Assembly: GCA_030038535.1 (NCBI GenBank)
Contig: JASHSV010000234.1
Location: 1-33,723 of the forward strand
Reading direction: 5' to 3'
DNA length: 33,723 bases
Origin: Candidatus Acidiferrales bacterium
GTDB taxonomy: Bacteria; Acidobacteriota; Terriglobia; Acidiferrales; UBA7541
Within the stretch, counting starts at the first letter, position 1. Every line of letters begins with the position of its first letter. Positions 24,978 to 33,059 of the stretch are shown here, piece by piece. The notes below the pieces were generated by a model. The model had not been told where the DNA came from. It did not search any database and saw only the letters and a list, made by a program, of their open reading frames with translations. A program made the position numbers and the translations under genes.

Positions 24978-27900
24978 CTAAATGACTCTCAGTGTGAGCG
25001 TCAGTACCTTCATCAAATTCACGCCGTTCATGCCCGTGGCAGTCACCGTGACCATATAGCTGCCCTCCGGTGTCGTCGGCGCCCCAGGGATGGCCGGCGC
25101 CGGATTGCTCACGCATCCTGCCCAGCTGATTGCGACCATCAGCAGCAGCAGCGCCGGAACCGCGCGTGCAAGCCAAGGCTTCGGAACCACCCGGCGCAGC
25201 ATCACGAACAGAACCAGCGTACCCACCCACATTCCGGCGAACGGCGGGGGCAAGATCGGCGGCGATTTCTCTGGCCCCGGCGAAAGCAACGATGTATTGC
25301 AGTTCGTCTGCACCGTCACTGTAATCACTGGTACGGCTGCCCCGCCCAGAGTGACCTGCGTCGGGCTGACCGTGCAAATCGAATAGGGCGCCGTAGTAGT
25401 GCAGCTCAGGCTTACCGTCACCACCAGCCCCGGCGTGCTGCTTATATTCACCGGATAGGTCGCTATATCTCCTGGAGTGACCGTGAGCGTGGCCGAACTT
25501 CCCGCAGTCGGCGCGAGGGTCACCGTGGCTCCGATGCCCGAGAGCGAAACCGTCTGCGTGCCGGGTGGAGCGTTGTCGATGAAGGTGAGCGTCCCGGTCT
25601 GTAACCCCGTCATCGTCGGCGTAAATGTAACGCTGACCATGCAATTCGCCCCGATCGCTACCATTCCGCACGTGTTCGCCGACACGTTGAACTCCGCACT
25701 CGCCGTCACGCTCGTGACATTCAGCGTCGCTCCTCCGGAATTCGTGATGGTGATGGTTTGAGCTGCGCTGGTTGTGCCTTCCAGCACTGCCCCGAAATAA
25801 AGAGGCGCGGACAATGCAAAGCCCGGGACTGTGGTTGAGCCCGTGCCGGAAAGAGTGATCGTCTGCGGGCTGTTCGCCGCATTATCTATGATCACTATCG
25901 AGCCGTTTCGCACGCCCGCTCCCGACGGGGTAAAGGTAACCGTAATCATGCACATCCCGCCCGCTGGAACGCTCGGGACGCAGGTGTCCATCTCCGAATA
26001 ATCGCCTGACGCAGCGATTGTGGTGATATTGAGTGCAGACCCTCCGGTGTTCATCAGCGTGATAGGCGCCCCTGCGATGGGCACGCCCACTGCTTGCGTT
26101 CCAAAAGTCAGGTTGTTCGTCGATAGGATCGCCGTCGGCGGTGTGACTCCCGTGCCGGTTAGCGTCGTCGTTTGCATGCCCACCGAGTCGGTTACCACGA
26201 GTGTCCCCATCAGCGTTCCGGACGCGAGCGGAGTAAAGGTCACATTGATGCTGCAATTCGAACCCGCGGCCAGCGACGTGCCGCAATTGCTCGAGAGCAC
26301 GGCGAAGTCGCCGGTCGTCGCGATGTTGGTGATCGGCAGGGGCGCGCCTCCCGTATTGCTCAGCGTCGCCGCCATCGACGGGCTCGTCGTGTTGATTGCC
26401 TGAGAAGTCGTAAAGGTGATCGTGGCCGTCAAATTGGCCGTCGGTGGCGTGACCCCTGTGCCGTTGATGGTCACGTTTTGCGGGCTCGCCGGAGTTCCGC
26501 TGGCGTTGTCCGTGAACTGCAGCGTAATCGTGCGCGCACCCGTTGCCTGAGGAGTGAATGTCAGAGACACCACGCAATTCGCCCCCGCCGCCAGCGAGCT
26601 GCCACAACCGTTCGAGGCAATCGCGAAATCGTTCATGTCTGCGCCGGTCAGCGCCACATTCGCCAATGTAAGCGGCGAACTCGCCGACGTGTTCGTTAGC
26701 GTCACATTCATCGGTGCGCTCATCGTCATCAGCACTTGATTCGGAAACGTCAACGGAGTGGGTGGTGCCGGATTGAGCGTCAGTGTGGGGAGCGCCAGGT
26801 CGGTGCCGCTCACCCCAATTGTCTGCGTGCCGTTTGTGGCGTTGCTCGCAAGCTGCAGCGTCGCCATTCGGTTGCCAGCCGCCCCCGGCTGCGGCGTAAA
26901 CGTCACGCTGATGACGCACGTATTGCCGGGTGCCACGGCAGTCGTGCATCCCGTAGCTGCAAAATCCATAAAATTCGTTCCGCCAAACGTCAGCGGTTGC
27001 GTGACCACGAGATTTGCTGCCGGTGCCGTCGCGCTGTTGGTGATGGTCACCGTCTGCGCCGTGCTCGTGGTTCCCTGCACCTCCGGACCAAACAGAAGAC
27101 TGAGCGGCGGGACCGACACGACAGCCGGCGGAAAAACACTCGTAGCATTGAGCATAACGCTCTGCGGGCTGCCGACTCCGTCATCTGTGAATACCAGCGT
27201 GGCAGAACGCCCCCCCGGCGGCACGGTGTTCGGCGTGAACGAAACATAGACCGTGCAGGTCGAATTGTTGTCTTGTATCTGGCTGTTCGGATAGCAATAG
27301 TTAGGATTGATGCTAAATTCCCCGGGATTCGCGCCAGCCAGCATCACCGGCGTCGGACTCGACAAATCCACATAAGAGGTTGTGCTCGTGTTGGTAAAAG
27401 TCACGGCCACCGGGCCGCTCGAGGAACCCACCTGCGTCGTCCCCATGAAGTTGACGGGAGACGGCGTCAGCGTCACCGTTGCAGGCGGCAGGGCAATCCC
27501 CGTTAATGCGGCCGTACACGACATCGCTGTAGGGCAATTCGCGTTGTTCTGGATCACGACTTGTGCGTTTTCCGCCGCCGGGCCCTCCATGGTCGAGGCC
27601 GTCGGCGTAAACCGGATAGTGATCTGGCACGAGGCCCCTCCCCCCGCCACCGTCGCACAGTTGTCCGTCTCGGGAAAATCCCCGGCATTGGCCCCTTTAA
27701 TTGTGATCGTGCTCGTCAATTCGGCACTCCCCTGATTGTAAATGGTCAAAACTTGGGGACCGGATGGGTAGGGTTGGTTAGGGGTATTCGAGAGTGAAGA
27801 CCCGAAGTTGAAAGTCAGCGGCGTGGAGGTAGTCGCCGACGTCGCATTCATCAGCGCCGGTGAGAAGCACGCCGAAGCCGAGTTCGTCGGATTGATGATT

Positions 27901-30569
27901 GCCACAAATCCATTATTGTCGTTGTAGTACAACTGATCGGCATTCGCGCCCGGAATCTGGTTGATGAAGCACAGGCCCGGTTCTCCGTATTGGTTGAGCG
28001 TGTTGCCCGTGGTGCCATACGACGTGCTTCGCCCCGCAACATACATAACCCCGTTGCTGTCCAGCGTGATCGAGGTGCCCACGTCCGTCGGTGAATTGCC
28101 GTAGTAGTCGTACAGACCGCCATAGTAGCTGGAAAATAGAAGCCCACTGCCCAGGTTGTTCACTACCGTCACGAACGCCGAAGACGAGTAATACTGAGCA
28201 TTCGATTGCGTCTGCAGCGCGTTCGCAAGCGGGAAGCCGGGATCCGCGCCCGTCCCGCTGGCGGTAGACCCGGTTACGAACGAATCTCCATTCTCGTCAG
28301 CCGCGATCCCCAGCCCTATGTCGTCATTTGAGCCACCCAGGTAGGTCGCATAATTGATATCATCCCCTCCGCCGCACTCCGTGGTGCACGCATAGTAGAA
28401 CGACACCACAAAGGCATCGTTCCCGCCGTTGTTATTGGCCTGGAAGGGCTGCCCTTCGCAAAACTCCGGGCAAATCACCGTTACCGGTTGAAAGTCTCCC
28501 GACTCGGTCTGCCCTGTCACAAAGGCGTCACCCTCCAGGTCGAGCGCGATTGCATTTACTTGGTCGGCGTTGCTCCCCCCCAGGTACGTGCCGTAGGACA
28601 CGTACTGCCCGAACTCGTTCATCTCAACGAAGAACCCGTCCCCACACGCGAATACATATCCCGGTCCGCAAGTGTTGGAATCATTCGAAGTCTGCTGGAG
28701 AGAACCCCCGGTGATGGCAACACACCCATCGCAGGGATAGGAGAACGTCAGATTCGGGTCGTTTCCGGAAAAAGTTACGCCACCTACGAAGACATTGTCG
28801 TTCTGGTCCAGCGCGATCGCCAATCCTGCGTCCGTCTCGTACCCGCCCAAATATGTCGCGAACATCAGCGCTCCGGAATTCGCGCAGATCGTGCCCGCCG
28901 GGCACACAGGATTGTTGATCCCCGCCACAAAAGCGTCGCCCGCTCCGTTGTAATATTCCTGAAACGGAGAGCACTCCTCGCAAAACGTTTCGCTTACCTG
29001 GGTGGGAAAATATTCGCCCGCCGCTCCGGTCAAGAAGGCGTTTCCATTCCCATCCACCGCAATCGCATAGCCTTCGTCGTCGTCACTTCCCGCCAAATAC
29101 GTGCTGAATAGCAATTGGCTCAGGTCGGGGCTGAACACGGAGACGAATACGTGATGGCACGCGCGCGGCTGTGCGGTTGTGCCGCATCCCGAATTTGTCA
29201 CCGGATAATTGATCGTCCCCCCGCCTTCTGGGCACGAGCTCACCCCGAGCACGCACTGAATCGCGTTCGCCGTCGTCGGGTAATCCAGCGAGTCCGTCTG
29301 CCCTACGATGTAGGGGTCGTCATTCTCGTCCAGCGCAATCCCCCAGGCCACATCGTCATTCGATCCGCCAATGACCGTGGAAGTCACCAGCACCGGCGCC
29401 GTAATCGTGCTGACGTTGAATTCCGCCACAAACGCGTCGCCGCACGGCGACTGCGGAATTTGGCAGTTCACGTTCGGAGACCCCAGCGGCCCGTAGCCGC
29501 CTTCCGTCGTCACGGGAAAGTCATACGAATCTTCGAATCCTGTCACGTAGATGTGGCCCGTTGCCGCGCTCACCGCGATGCTCTCGATGGAATCCTCATA
29601 GCTCCCTCCCAGGAACGTGGAGAGAGACACCGAACCCCCAGTCGGCGGTGGCGTATCGGGAGGAGTTCCGTTATTTCTGCGCCCCCGCCCTGTGCCCTTC
29701 GCCGCCTGCCTCGCAGCCCCATGTCTCAGAGACACCTGGGGATCGATCACCAGAGCTTCCGCGTGGTTGTAGGCCGCCACCTCGAATCCGATTTCGCCCG
29801 GGGCTCGCCACACGTACCGCCCAGCGACTTCCGGCCGTTCGCCCCCGAACTTCTGGTACATGCGTGGGGGCAGCAGCATCACCTCGCCCGCGGCCGTGCG
29901 CGCGACTAGGCCTCCCTCCTCCGTCAATTCCACGCTCCCGGCTCCCTCAACGCGCATCCGGATGGCGGAGGGATCCGCGCCCGGCGCTATCACAAAGTCG
30001 AATTCCATCTCCTGTCGGTCGCCGTAAAACACAGCGTCGATGCCGGGATACAGACCTTCATACCGTACTCGACCGAAATGCGGCACATTGCGGCGCCAGC
30101 CGTTTGGGTCGCCCCCTTTGAAGTAATTGATGGTGCCCGGCTCCGGATCGACCCCTTCCAGCCGCGCCTCTGGATCGCTGCCCGCAAATTCCAGGCGCAC
30201 CAGAGCCGACGCCGCCATCGCGTCGGCCCAGCCGAGCCCTTCGGGTTCGAGTTGCGCCGGGCGCTTCTCACGCGTATGCAACGTATGGAGGTGCAGGTCG
30301 GCCTCGTCCGGCGCCAGCCCGAGCATAAAGTTTCCGCCCCGGGCCACAAATTTCATCCGCGCATTCGTCTGCCCGATGTTCTCCTCAAAGCTCAATGGCG
30401 CCCCTGTCAGCGCGCTCCGCACCCGTTGTTCGAACGCGGCATCGCGCAGCAGACCACGATTGCCCGCTCCGGCGATGCGGCGCGCCGGCGCCCGCGGCGG
30501 ACGCTGCCCGCTCAGCAGAAACCCGATGGCGCAAAGCACACCCGTTGCGAGTAAGACCTTTTTAGACAT
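24978..30569 (-). CDS. Giant secreted protein: SBBP beta-propeller repeats plus seven ASH/choice-of-anchor-D domains
   Basis: Secreted or surface protein of 1863 residues. The start MSKKVLLATGVLCAIGFLLS is a signal peptide; ATG 30569 follows GGGGAG 7 bases upstream, so the frame's further opening to 30656 is not used. Residues about 60-290 are the N-terminal domain common to SBBP proteins (LSFEENIGQTNARMKFVARG, GTINYFKGGDPNGWRRNVP, YPGIDAVFYGDRQEMEFDF). About 315-860 hold seven SBBP units of the type STYLGGSNDD...IALDENGD.FVTG. About 900-1690 hold seven ASH/choice-of-anchor-D domains (NFG...TITNSG...C...AGANC.VSVTFTP), each with a Cys pair suited to a disulfide. An Ig-like domain and a hydrophobic region (about 1776-1823) ending WAGC lie before a final beta segment. 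Related proteins are frequent in Acidobacteria; function is unknown, and adhesion or surface coating is plausible. It is divergent from the sigma-54 activator. Confidence 0.85.
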   Translation of the reverse strand: MSKKVLLATGVLCAIGFLLSGQRPPRAPARRIAGAGNRGLLRDAAFEQRVRSALTGAPLSFEENIGQTNARMKFVARGGNFMLGLAPDEADLHLHTLHTREKRPAQLEPEGLGWADAMAASALVRLEFAGSDPEARLEGVDPEPGTINYFKGGDPNGWRRNVPHFGRVRYEGLYPGIDAVFYGDRQEMEFDFVIAPGADPSAIRMRVEGAGSVELTEEGGLVARTAAGEVMLLPPRMYQKFGGERPEVAGRYVWRAPGEIGFEVAAYNHAEALVIDPQVSLRHGAARQAAKGTGRGRRNNGTPPDTPPPTGGSVSLSTFLGGSYEDSIESIAVSAATGHIYVTGFEDSYDFPVTTEGGYGPLGSPNVNCQIPQSPCGDAFVAEFNVSTITAPVLVTSTVIGGSNDDVAWGIALDENDDPYIVGQTDSLDYPTTANAIQCVLGVSSCPEGGGTINYPVTNSGCGTTAQPRACHHVFVSVFSPDLSQLLFSTYLAGSDDDEGYAIAVDGNGNAFLTGAAGEYFPTQVSETFCEECSPFQEYYNGAGDAFVAGINNPVCPAGTICANSGALMFATYLGGYETDAGLAIALDQNDNVFVGGVTFSGNDPNLTFSYPCDGCVAITGGSLQQTSNDSNTCGPGYVFACGDGFFVEMNEFGQYVSYGTYLGGSNADQVNAIALDLEGDAFVTGQTESGDFQPVTVICPEFCEGQPFQANNNGGNDAFVVSFYYACTTECGGGDDINYATYLGGSNDDIGLGIAADENGDSFVTGSTASGTGADPGFPLANALQTQSNAQYYSSSAFVTVVNNLGSGLLFSSYYGGLYDYYGNSPTDVGTSITLDSNGVMYVAGRSTSYGTTGNTLNQYGEPGLCFINQIPGANADQLYYNDNNGFVAIINPTNSASACFSPALMNATSATTSTPLTFNFGSSLSNTPNQPYPSGPQVLTIYNQGSAELTSTITIKGANAGDFPETDNCATVAGGGASCQITIRFTPTASTMEGPAAENAQVVIQNNANCPTAMSCTAALTGIALPPATVTLTPSPVNFMGTTQVGSSSGPVAVTFTNTSTTSYVDLSSPTPVMLAGANPGEFSINPNYCYPNSQIQDNNSTCTVYVSFTPNTVPPGGRSATLVFTDDGVGSPQSVMLNATSVFPPAVVSVPPLSLLFGPEVQGTTSTAQTVTITNSATAPAANLVVTQPLTFGGTNFMDFAATGCTTAVAPGNTCVISVTFTPQPGAAGNRMATLQLASNATNGTQTIGVSGTDLALPTLTLNPAPPTPLTFPNQVLMTMSAPMNVTLTNTSASSPLTLANVALTGADMNDFAIASNGCGSSLAAGANCVVSLTFTPQATGARTITLQFTDNASGTPASPQNVTINGTGVTPPTANLTATITFTTSQAINTTSPSMAATLSNTGGAPLPITNIATTGDFAVLSSNCGTSLAAGSNCSINVTFTPLASGTLMGTLVVTDSVGMQTTTLTGTGVTPPTAILSTNNLTFGTQAVGVPIAGAPITLMNTGGSALNITTIAASGDYSEMDTCVPSVPAGGMCMITVTFTPSGAGVRNGSIVIIDNAANSPQTITLSGTGSTTVPGFALSAPLYFGAVLEGTTSAAQTITITNSGGATLNVTSVTASAEFNVSANTCGMVAIGANCMVSVTFTPTMTGLQTGTLTFIDNAPPGTQTVSLSGIGATVTLAPTAGSSATLTVTPGDIATYPVNISSTPGLVVTVSLSCTTTAPYSICTVSPTQVTLGGAAVPVITVTVQTNCNTSLLSPGPEKSPPILPPPFAGMWVGTLVLFVMLRRVVPKPWLARAVPALLLLMVAISWAGCVSNPAPAIPGAPTTPEGSYMVTVTATGMNGVNLMKVLTLTLRVI

Positions 30570-30682
30570 AGCGAACTCCCCACCGATGGAGGATCGAAAA
30601 CACGCGTCTAGTTGGAGGGCGCCGTTCGATTCGGGCTGACCCCGGAACACCCGCATCGTTCAATCAATTCGAAGCCCGAAGC

Positions 30683-30711
30683 TAAATAGTACGTGGCAAG
30701 GGGAATGTCAA
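30683..30711 (-). promoter_or_regulatory. Candidate promoter of the giant secreted protein gene
   Basis: On the minus strand a perfect TTGACA (30711-30706) is followed after 17 bases by TATTTA (30688-30683); TACTAT is also present with a shorter spacer. The predicted leader to ATG 30569 is about 105 bases. The -10 is a weak match. Confidence 0.45.
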
Positions 30712-30718
30712 GAATTAA

Positions 30719-30739
30719 GGGGAAGTGTCCGCACTCCCC
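30719..30739. repeat. Hairpin-forming inverted repeat in the divergent gap
   Basis: GGGG, one bulged A, AGTG, loop TCCG, then CACTCCCC form an 8-bp stem with a tetraloop. It lies just upstream of the candidate -35 of the giant gene. The divergent gap 30570-30907 (338 bases) otherwise holds that promoter and the 15-base direct repeat; no gene is seen in it. Confidence 0.4.
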
Positions 30740-30836
30740 GCTCGGCTTTCTTCCACTACCTGGGCAGCAGTTTGGTCGCTTGCGGCTCGCCGCTAGAGCC
30801 CGATGTGAACCCTCGCCGCTCAAGTGTCCGCATTCC
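30723..30836. repeat. Direct repeat AAGTGTCCGCAYTCC, two copies 99 bases apart
   Basis: Copies at 30723-30737 (AAGTGTCCGCACTCC) and 30822-30836 (AAGTGTCCGCATTCC) match at 14 of 15 bases. The first overlaps the hairpin. They could be regulator sites or remnants of a mobile element; nothing decides between these. Confidence 0.45.
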
Positions 30837-30907
30837 TGGGCGCCCAAGCAATTTTCCTGCTCTCTGTGTTACCTTTGAACCTTCCCCTTCGCCTCTGAAA
30901 GGCTAGC

Positions 30908-32512
30908 ATGTCGGATCTCCCCACACCCCAGGCGGGCCGCCCGGCGGATTCCCTCTCGCCGGGAAAGACCCCTCCGGATACGACCCAGGCGGAACTGGCC
31001 CGGGAACGCGACCGCCTCCGGCTTCTGCTCGAAGTGAACAACGCGGTTGTCTCCAATCTTGAATTGCCGGACGTATTTGCCGTCATTTCCGCCTTTTGCC
31101 GCGATTTGCTGGGCCACGAGTACACCAGCCTGGCGCTCATGGACAAAGAAAGCCCGGGCAAGATCCGCTTGCACGCCGTGGATTTCCCTTCCGGCAAGCA
31201 CCTCCTTCGCGAAGAAATGGTCTTTCCACTGGACCAAGTGCCTTCAGGCCAGGCCATTGAGTCCAGGCAGCCGGTTCGATTTGACCGCGAATCACTCGAG
31301 CGCATGGCTACCGAGGGCGCCAGGCTTCTTCTTGCCGAAGGGCTCATCTCGGGAGTCTGCCTGCCGCTGCTCACTCGCAACACCGTGCTTGGCACCTTGA
31401 ATCTGGCCAGTTCCCGCCCGGAAGCCTTTTCTGACGCCGACATCGAGCTGCTCGGACAGGTCGCCGTGCAATTCGCTATCGCTCTGGAGAATGCCCTCGC
31501 TTATTGTGAGATCGAGGATCTCAAGAACCGTCTTGCCGAAGAGAACCTGATTCTCGTGGACGAAATGCGCTCGGGCTACCAGTTCGAGGAGATGGTGGGA
31601 GAAAGTGCCGCCCTCCAGCACGTTCTGCGGCAAGTGGAAACTGTCGCGCCCACCGGTTCTTCAGTCCTGCTCCTCGGTGAGACCGGTACCGGGAAGGAGC
31701 GCGTCGCCAGGGCTATCCACAACCTCAGCCCGCGGAGCAAGGGCCCCTTTGTCAAGATTAATTGCGCCGCCATTCCCGCGGGTTTGCTCGAAAGCGAGCT
31801 CTTTGGCCACGAAAAGGGCGCGTTTACCGGCGCGGTCGCACAAAAGGTGGGACGCTTTGAGCTCGCCGAGCAGGGAACCATTTTCCTCGACGAAGTAGGA
31901 GACATTCCCCTCGAGCTGCAGCCCAAGCTCCTCCGCGTCCTCCAAGAACAGGAGTTCGAACGGCTCGGAGGCAGCCGCACCATACGCGTCAATACGCGCG
32001 TCGTCGCCGCCACCAACCGCGACCTTCCCGCCATGGTCGCCGGCAAGCAATTCCGCAGCGATCTCTATTACCGCCTCAATGTCTTCCCCATTCGCGTCCC
32101 TCCGCTCCGCGAACGCACCGACGATATCCCGCTGCTGGTCCGCTTTTTCGCCCAGATGTATTCGCGCCGTATGAACCGCAACATCGAAACCATCCCTTCC
32201 GAGAGCATGGATGCTCTGGTCCGGTATCCCTGGCCAGGCAACGTGCGCGAACTGGAAAACCTCATCGAGCGCGCCGTAATTCTTTCCCCTGGTACAGTTC
32301 TCCGTGTCCCCATCGCCGAGTTGCGGGGAATGGACGCGCCCGCTCCATCTCCCTCCGCCACGCTCGAAGAGATGGAACGGGAGCATATCCTTCAGACCCT
32401 GCGCGAATCCAAATGGAAGCTATCCGGACCCGGCGGCGCGGCACCCCGCCTCGGGTTGAAGCGCACCACGCTCCAATCGCGCATGAAAAAACTCGGAATC
32501 GAGAAGAGCTGA
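30908..32512 (+). CDS. Sigma-54-dependent transcriptional activator (GAF - AAA+ - Fis HTH)
   Basis: Bacterial enhancer-binding protein of 534 residues that should remodel sigma-54 RNA polymerase at -24/-12 promoters using ATP. A GAF sensor domain spans about 38-200 ([40 protein letters not shown]). A short coiled linker leads to the AAA+ domain at about 226-455. It has Walker A GETGTGKE (257-264), the sigma-54 contact loop GAFTGA (304-309), Walker [11 protein letters not shown] (323-332), sensor I VAATNRDL and the arginine-finger region [11 protein letters not shown]. The C-terminal Fis-type HTH is at about 490-531 ([21 protein letters not shown]). No receiver domain is present, so input is through GAF, as in FhlA/NorR-like activators; the ligand is unknown. 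ATG 30908 has an AAAGG ribosome-binding site. It is codirectional with the STAS/ECF pair and divergent from the giant protein. Confidence 0.92.
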   Translation: MSDLPTPQAGRPADSLSPGKTPPDTTQAELARERDRLRLLLEVNNAVVSNLELPDVFAVISAFCRDLLGHEYTSLALMDKESPGKIRLHAVDFPSGKHLLREEMVFPLDQVPSGQAIESRQPVRFDRESLERMATEGARLLLAEGLISGVCLPLLTRNTVLGTLNLASSRPEAFSDADIELLGQVAVQFAIALENALAYCEIEDLKNRLAEENLILVDEMRSGYQFEEMVGESAALQHVLRQVETVAPTGSSVLLLGETGTGKERVARAIHNLSPRSKGPFVKINCAAIPAGLLESELFGHEKGAFTGAVAQKVGRFELAEQGTIFLDEVGDIPLELQPKLLRVLQEQEFERLGGSRTIRVNTRVVAATNRDLPAMVAGKQFRSDLYYRLNVFPIRVPPLRERTDDIPLLVRFFAQMYSRRMNRNIETIPSESMDALVRYPWPGNVRELENLIERAVILSPGTVLRVPIAELRGMDAPAPSPSATLEEMEREHILQTLRESKWKLSGPGGAAPRLGLKRTTLQSRMKKLGIEKS

Positions 32513-32527
32513 GCTTCGTGGCCGATC

Positions 32528-32563
32528 CTGCCGAGATTTCGGCAACTGCCGACATCTCGGCAG
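32528..32563. promoter_or_regulatory. Two tandem 16-bp dyads TGCCGA-N4-TCGGCA (possible activator site)
   Basis: Copies at 32529-32544 and 32547-32562 have perfect 6-bp arms and different N4 centres (GATT, CATC), with centres 18 bp apart. Together they also form a nested palindrome with 9-bp outer arms CTGCCGAGA/TCTCGGCAG. The pair starts 16 bases after the activator stop and lies about 120 bp ahead of the -24/-12-like element. It could be an upstream activating site for the adjacent Fis-type activator. A terminator is less likely since no T-tract follows. Confidence 0.55.
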
Positions 32564-32578
32564 TCTGGATCTCCGGAC
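32563..32578. promoter_or_regulatory. Third, imperfect dyad next to the tandem dyads
   Basis: GTCTGGATCTCCGGAC has arms GTCnGGA/TCCnGAC around a 2-base centre, abutting the second TGCCGA dyad with a centre spacing of 16 bp. Its sequence differs from the other two, so it may be a distinct or degenerate site. Confidence 0.3.
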
Positions 32579-32646
32579 GTCATCAGCCTGAAACATCTTA
32601 ACCGACATTCCTGCATTAAGACTTTGTTTTTCAATGAGATAAAAAC

Positions 32647-32665
32647 TAGGACTCCATGAGTCCTA
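32647..32665. promoter_or_regulatory. Perfect 8-bp inverted repeat just upstream of the -24 element
   Basis: TAGGACTC, CAT, GAGTCCTA is a perfect dyad ending 3 bases before the GG of the -24 element. Position suggests an operator or a hairpin; no T-tract follows it on the plus strand. Confidence 0.45.
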
Positions 32666-32666
32666 T

Positions 32667-32688
32667 TTGGCTCCCGGCGTGCTACAAT
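32667..32688 (+). promoter_or_regulatory. Candidate sigma-54 (-24/-12) promoter overlapping a -10-like GCTACAAT
   Basis: TTGGCTCCCGGCGTGCTA has GG (32669-32670) and GC (32681-32682) separated by exactly 10 bases, with good TTGGC and TGCT contexts. Transcription would start near 32694, about 18 bases before the STAS ATG. The overlapping GCTACAAT (32681-32688) could instead be a sigma-70 -10, but no -35 is seen at normal spacing. Confidence 0.5.
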
Positions 32689-32711
32689 TGTTGCGCGATT
32701 TGGTTCGGCCT

Positions 32712-33059
32712 ATGCTTCGAGTGACTGAGTCAGACCAAGGCAGTTCCTACGTGTTGATGGTGGAGGGCAAGCTTACCGGAGCCGCTCTGGGACTGCTTTC
32801 TGGCCTTCTGGAGCGCCTTCCAGCAGCGTTCGTAGGCGGCAAGCAGGTTCTGGTCGATTTGATGGGGGTTACTTCGATAGACGCCGAGGGAAAGCGGATT
32901 TTGAAGAATTTGCACTCCCGCGGCGCCACCTTTCGTGCGAAGGGCTGCCTGAATCGCGCCATCGTTGAGGCAATCACCTGCTGCGCTCCGGAGCCCGCGG
33001 GGGCGGGCGCACCACCGGAGCCGCAGGGAGAGGGCAGTGATCGGGGGGATGGAAAATGA
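32712..33059 (+). CDS. STAS-domain protein (anti-sigma antagonist-like)
   Basis: Small 115-residue protein; residues 1-92 fit the STAS fold of SpoIIAA-type anti-anti-sigma factors. SSYVLMVEGKLTGAALGLLS forms the first strand and helix. VLVDLMGVTSIDAEGKRILK (47-66) is the conserved strand-loop-helix, and GATFRAKGCLNRAIVEAI the last. The usual phosphorylated serine of the D-S-S-G motif is replaced: the loop reads Asp57-Ala58-Glu59-Gly60. Control by a SpoIIAB-type kinase on that residue is therefore not expected. The C-terminal 25 residues are Pro/Gly-rich and low complexity. ATG 32712 begins MLRVTESDQG; a TTG at 32667 opens the frame but lies inside the candidate promoter. The stop overlaps the ECF sigma gene by 4 bases (ATGA), pointing to a coupled regulatory pair. 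Confidence 0.75.
   Translation: MLRVTESDQGSSYVLMVEGKLTGAALGLLSGLLERLPAAFVGGKQVLVDLMGVTSIDAEGKRILKNLHSRGATFRAKGCLNRAIVEAITCCAPEPAGAGAPPEPQGEGSDRGDGK

Noticed and set aside
25000-28000. CRISPR-like or satellite DNA repeats
   Set aside because: The periodicity comes from the ASH protein repeats; the DNA copies are diverged and the reading frame is continuous.
29115-29909. Long plus-strand frame opposite the giant secreted protein gene
   Set aside because: Antisense shadow with Arg/His-rich composition and no domain, inside a clearly coding repeat protein gene.
30570-30907. Insertion sequence in the divergent gap
   Set aside because: Only a 15-base direct repeat and a hairpin are present; there is no transposase fragment and no terminal inverted repeat pair.
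32528-32563. Intrinsic terminator of the activator gene
   Set aside because: The palindrome is strong but no T-tract follows on either strand, and the structure resolves into two complete dyads; a factor-assisted terminator cannot be fully excluded.
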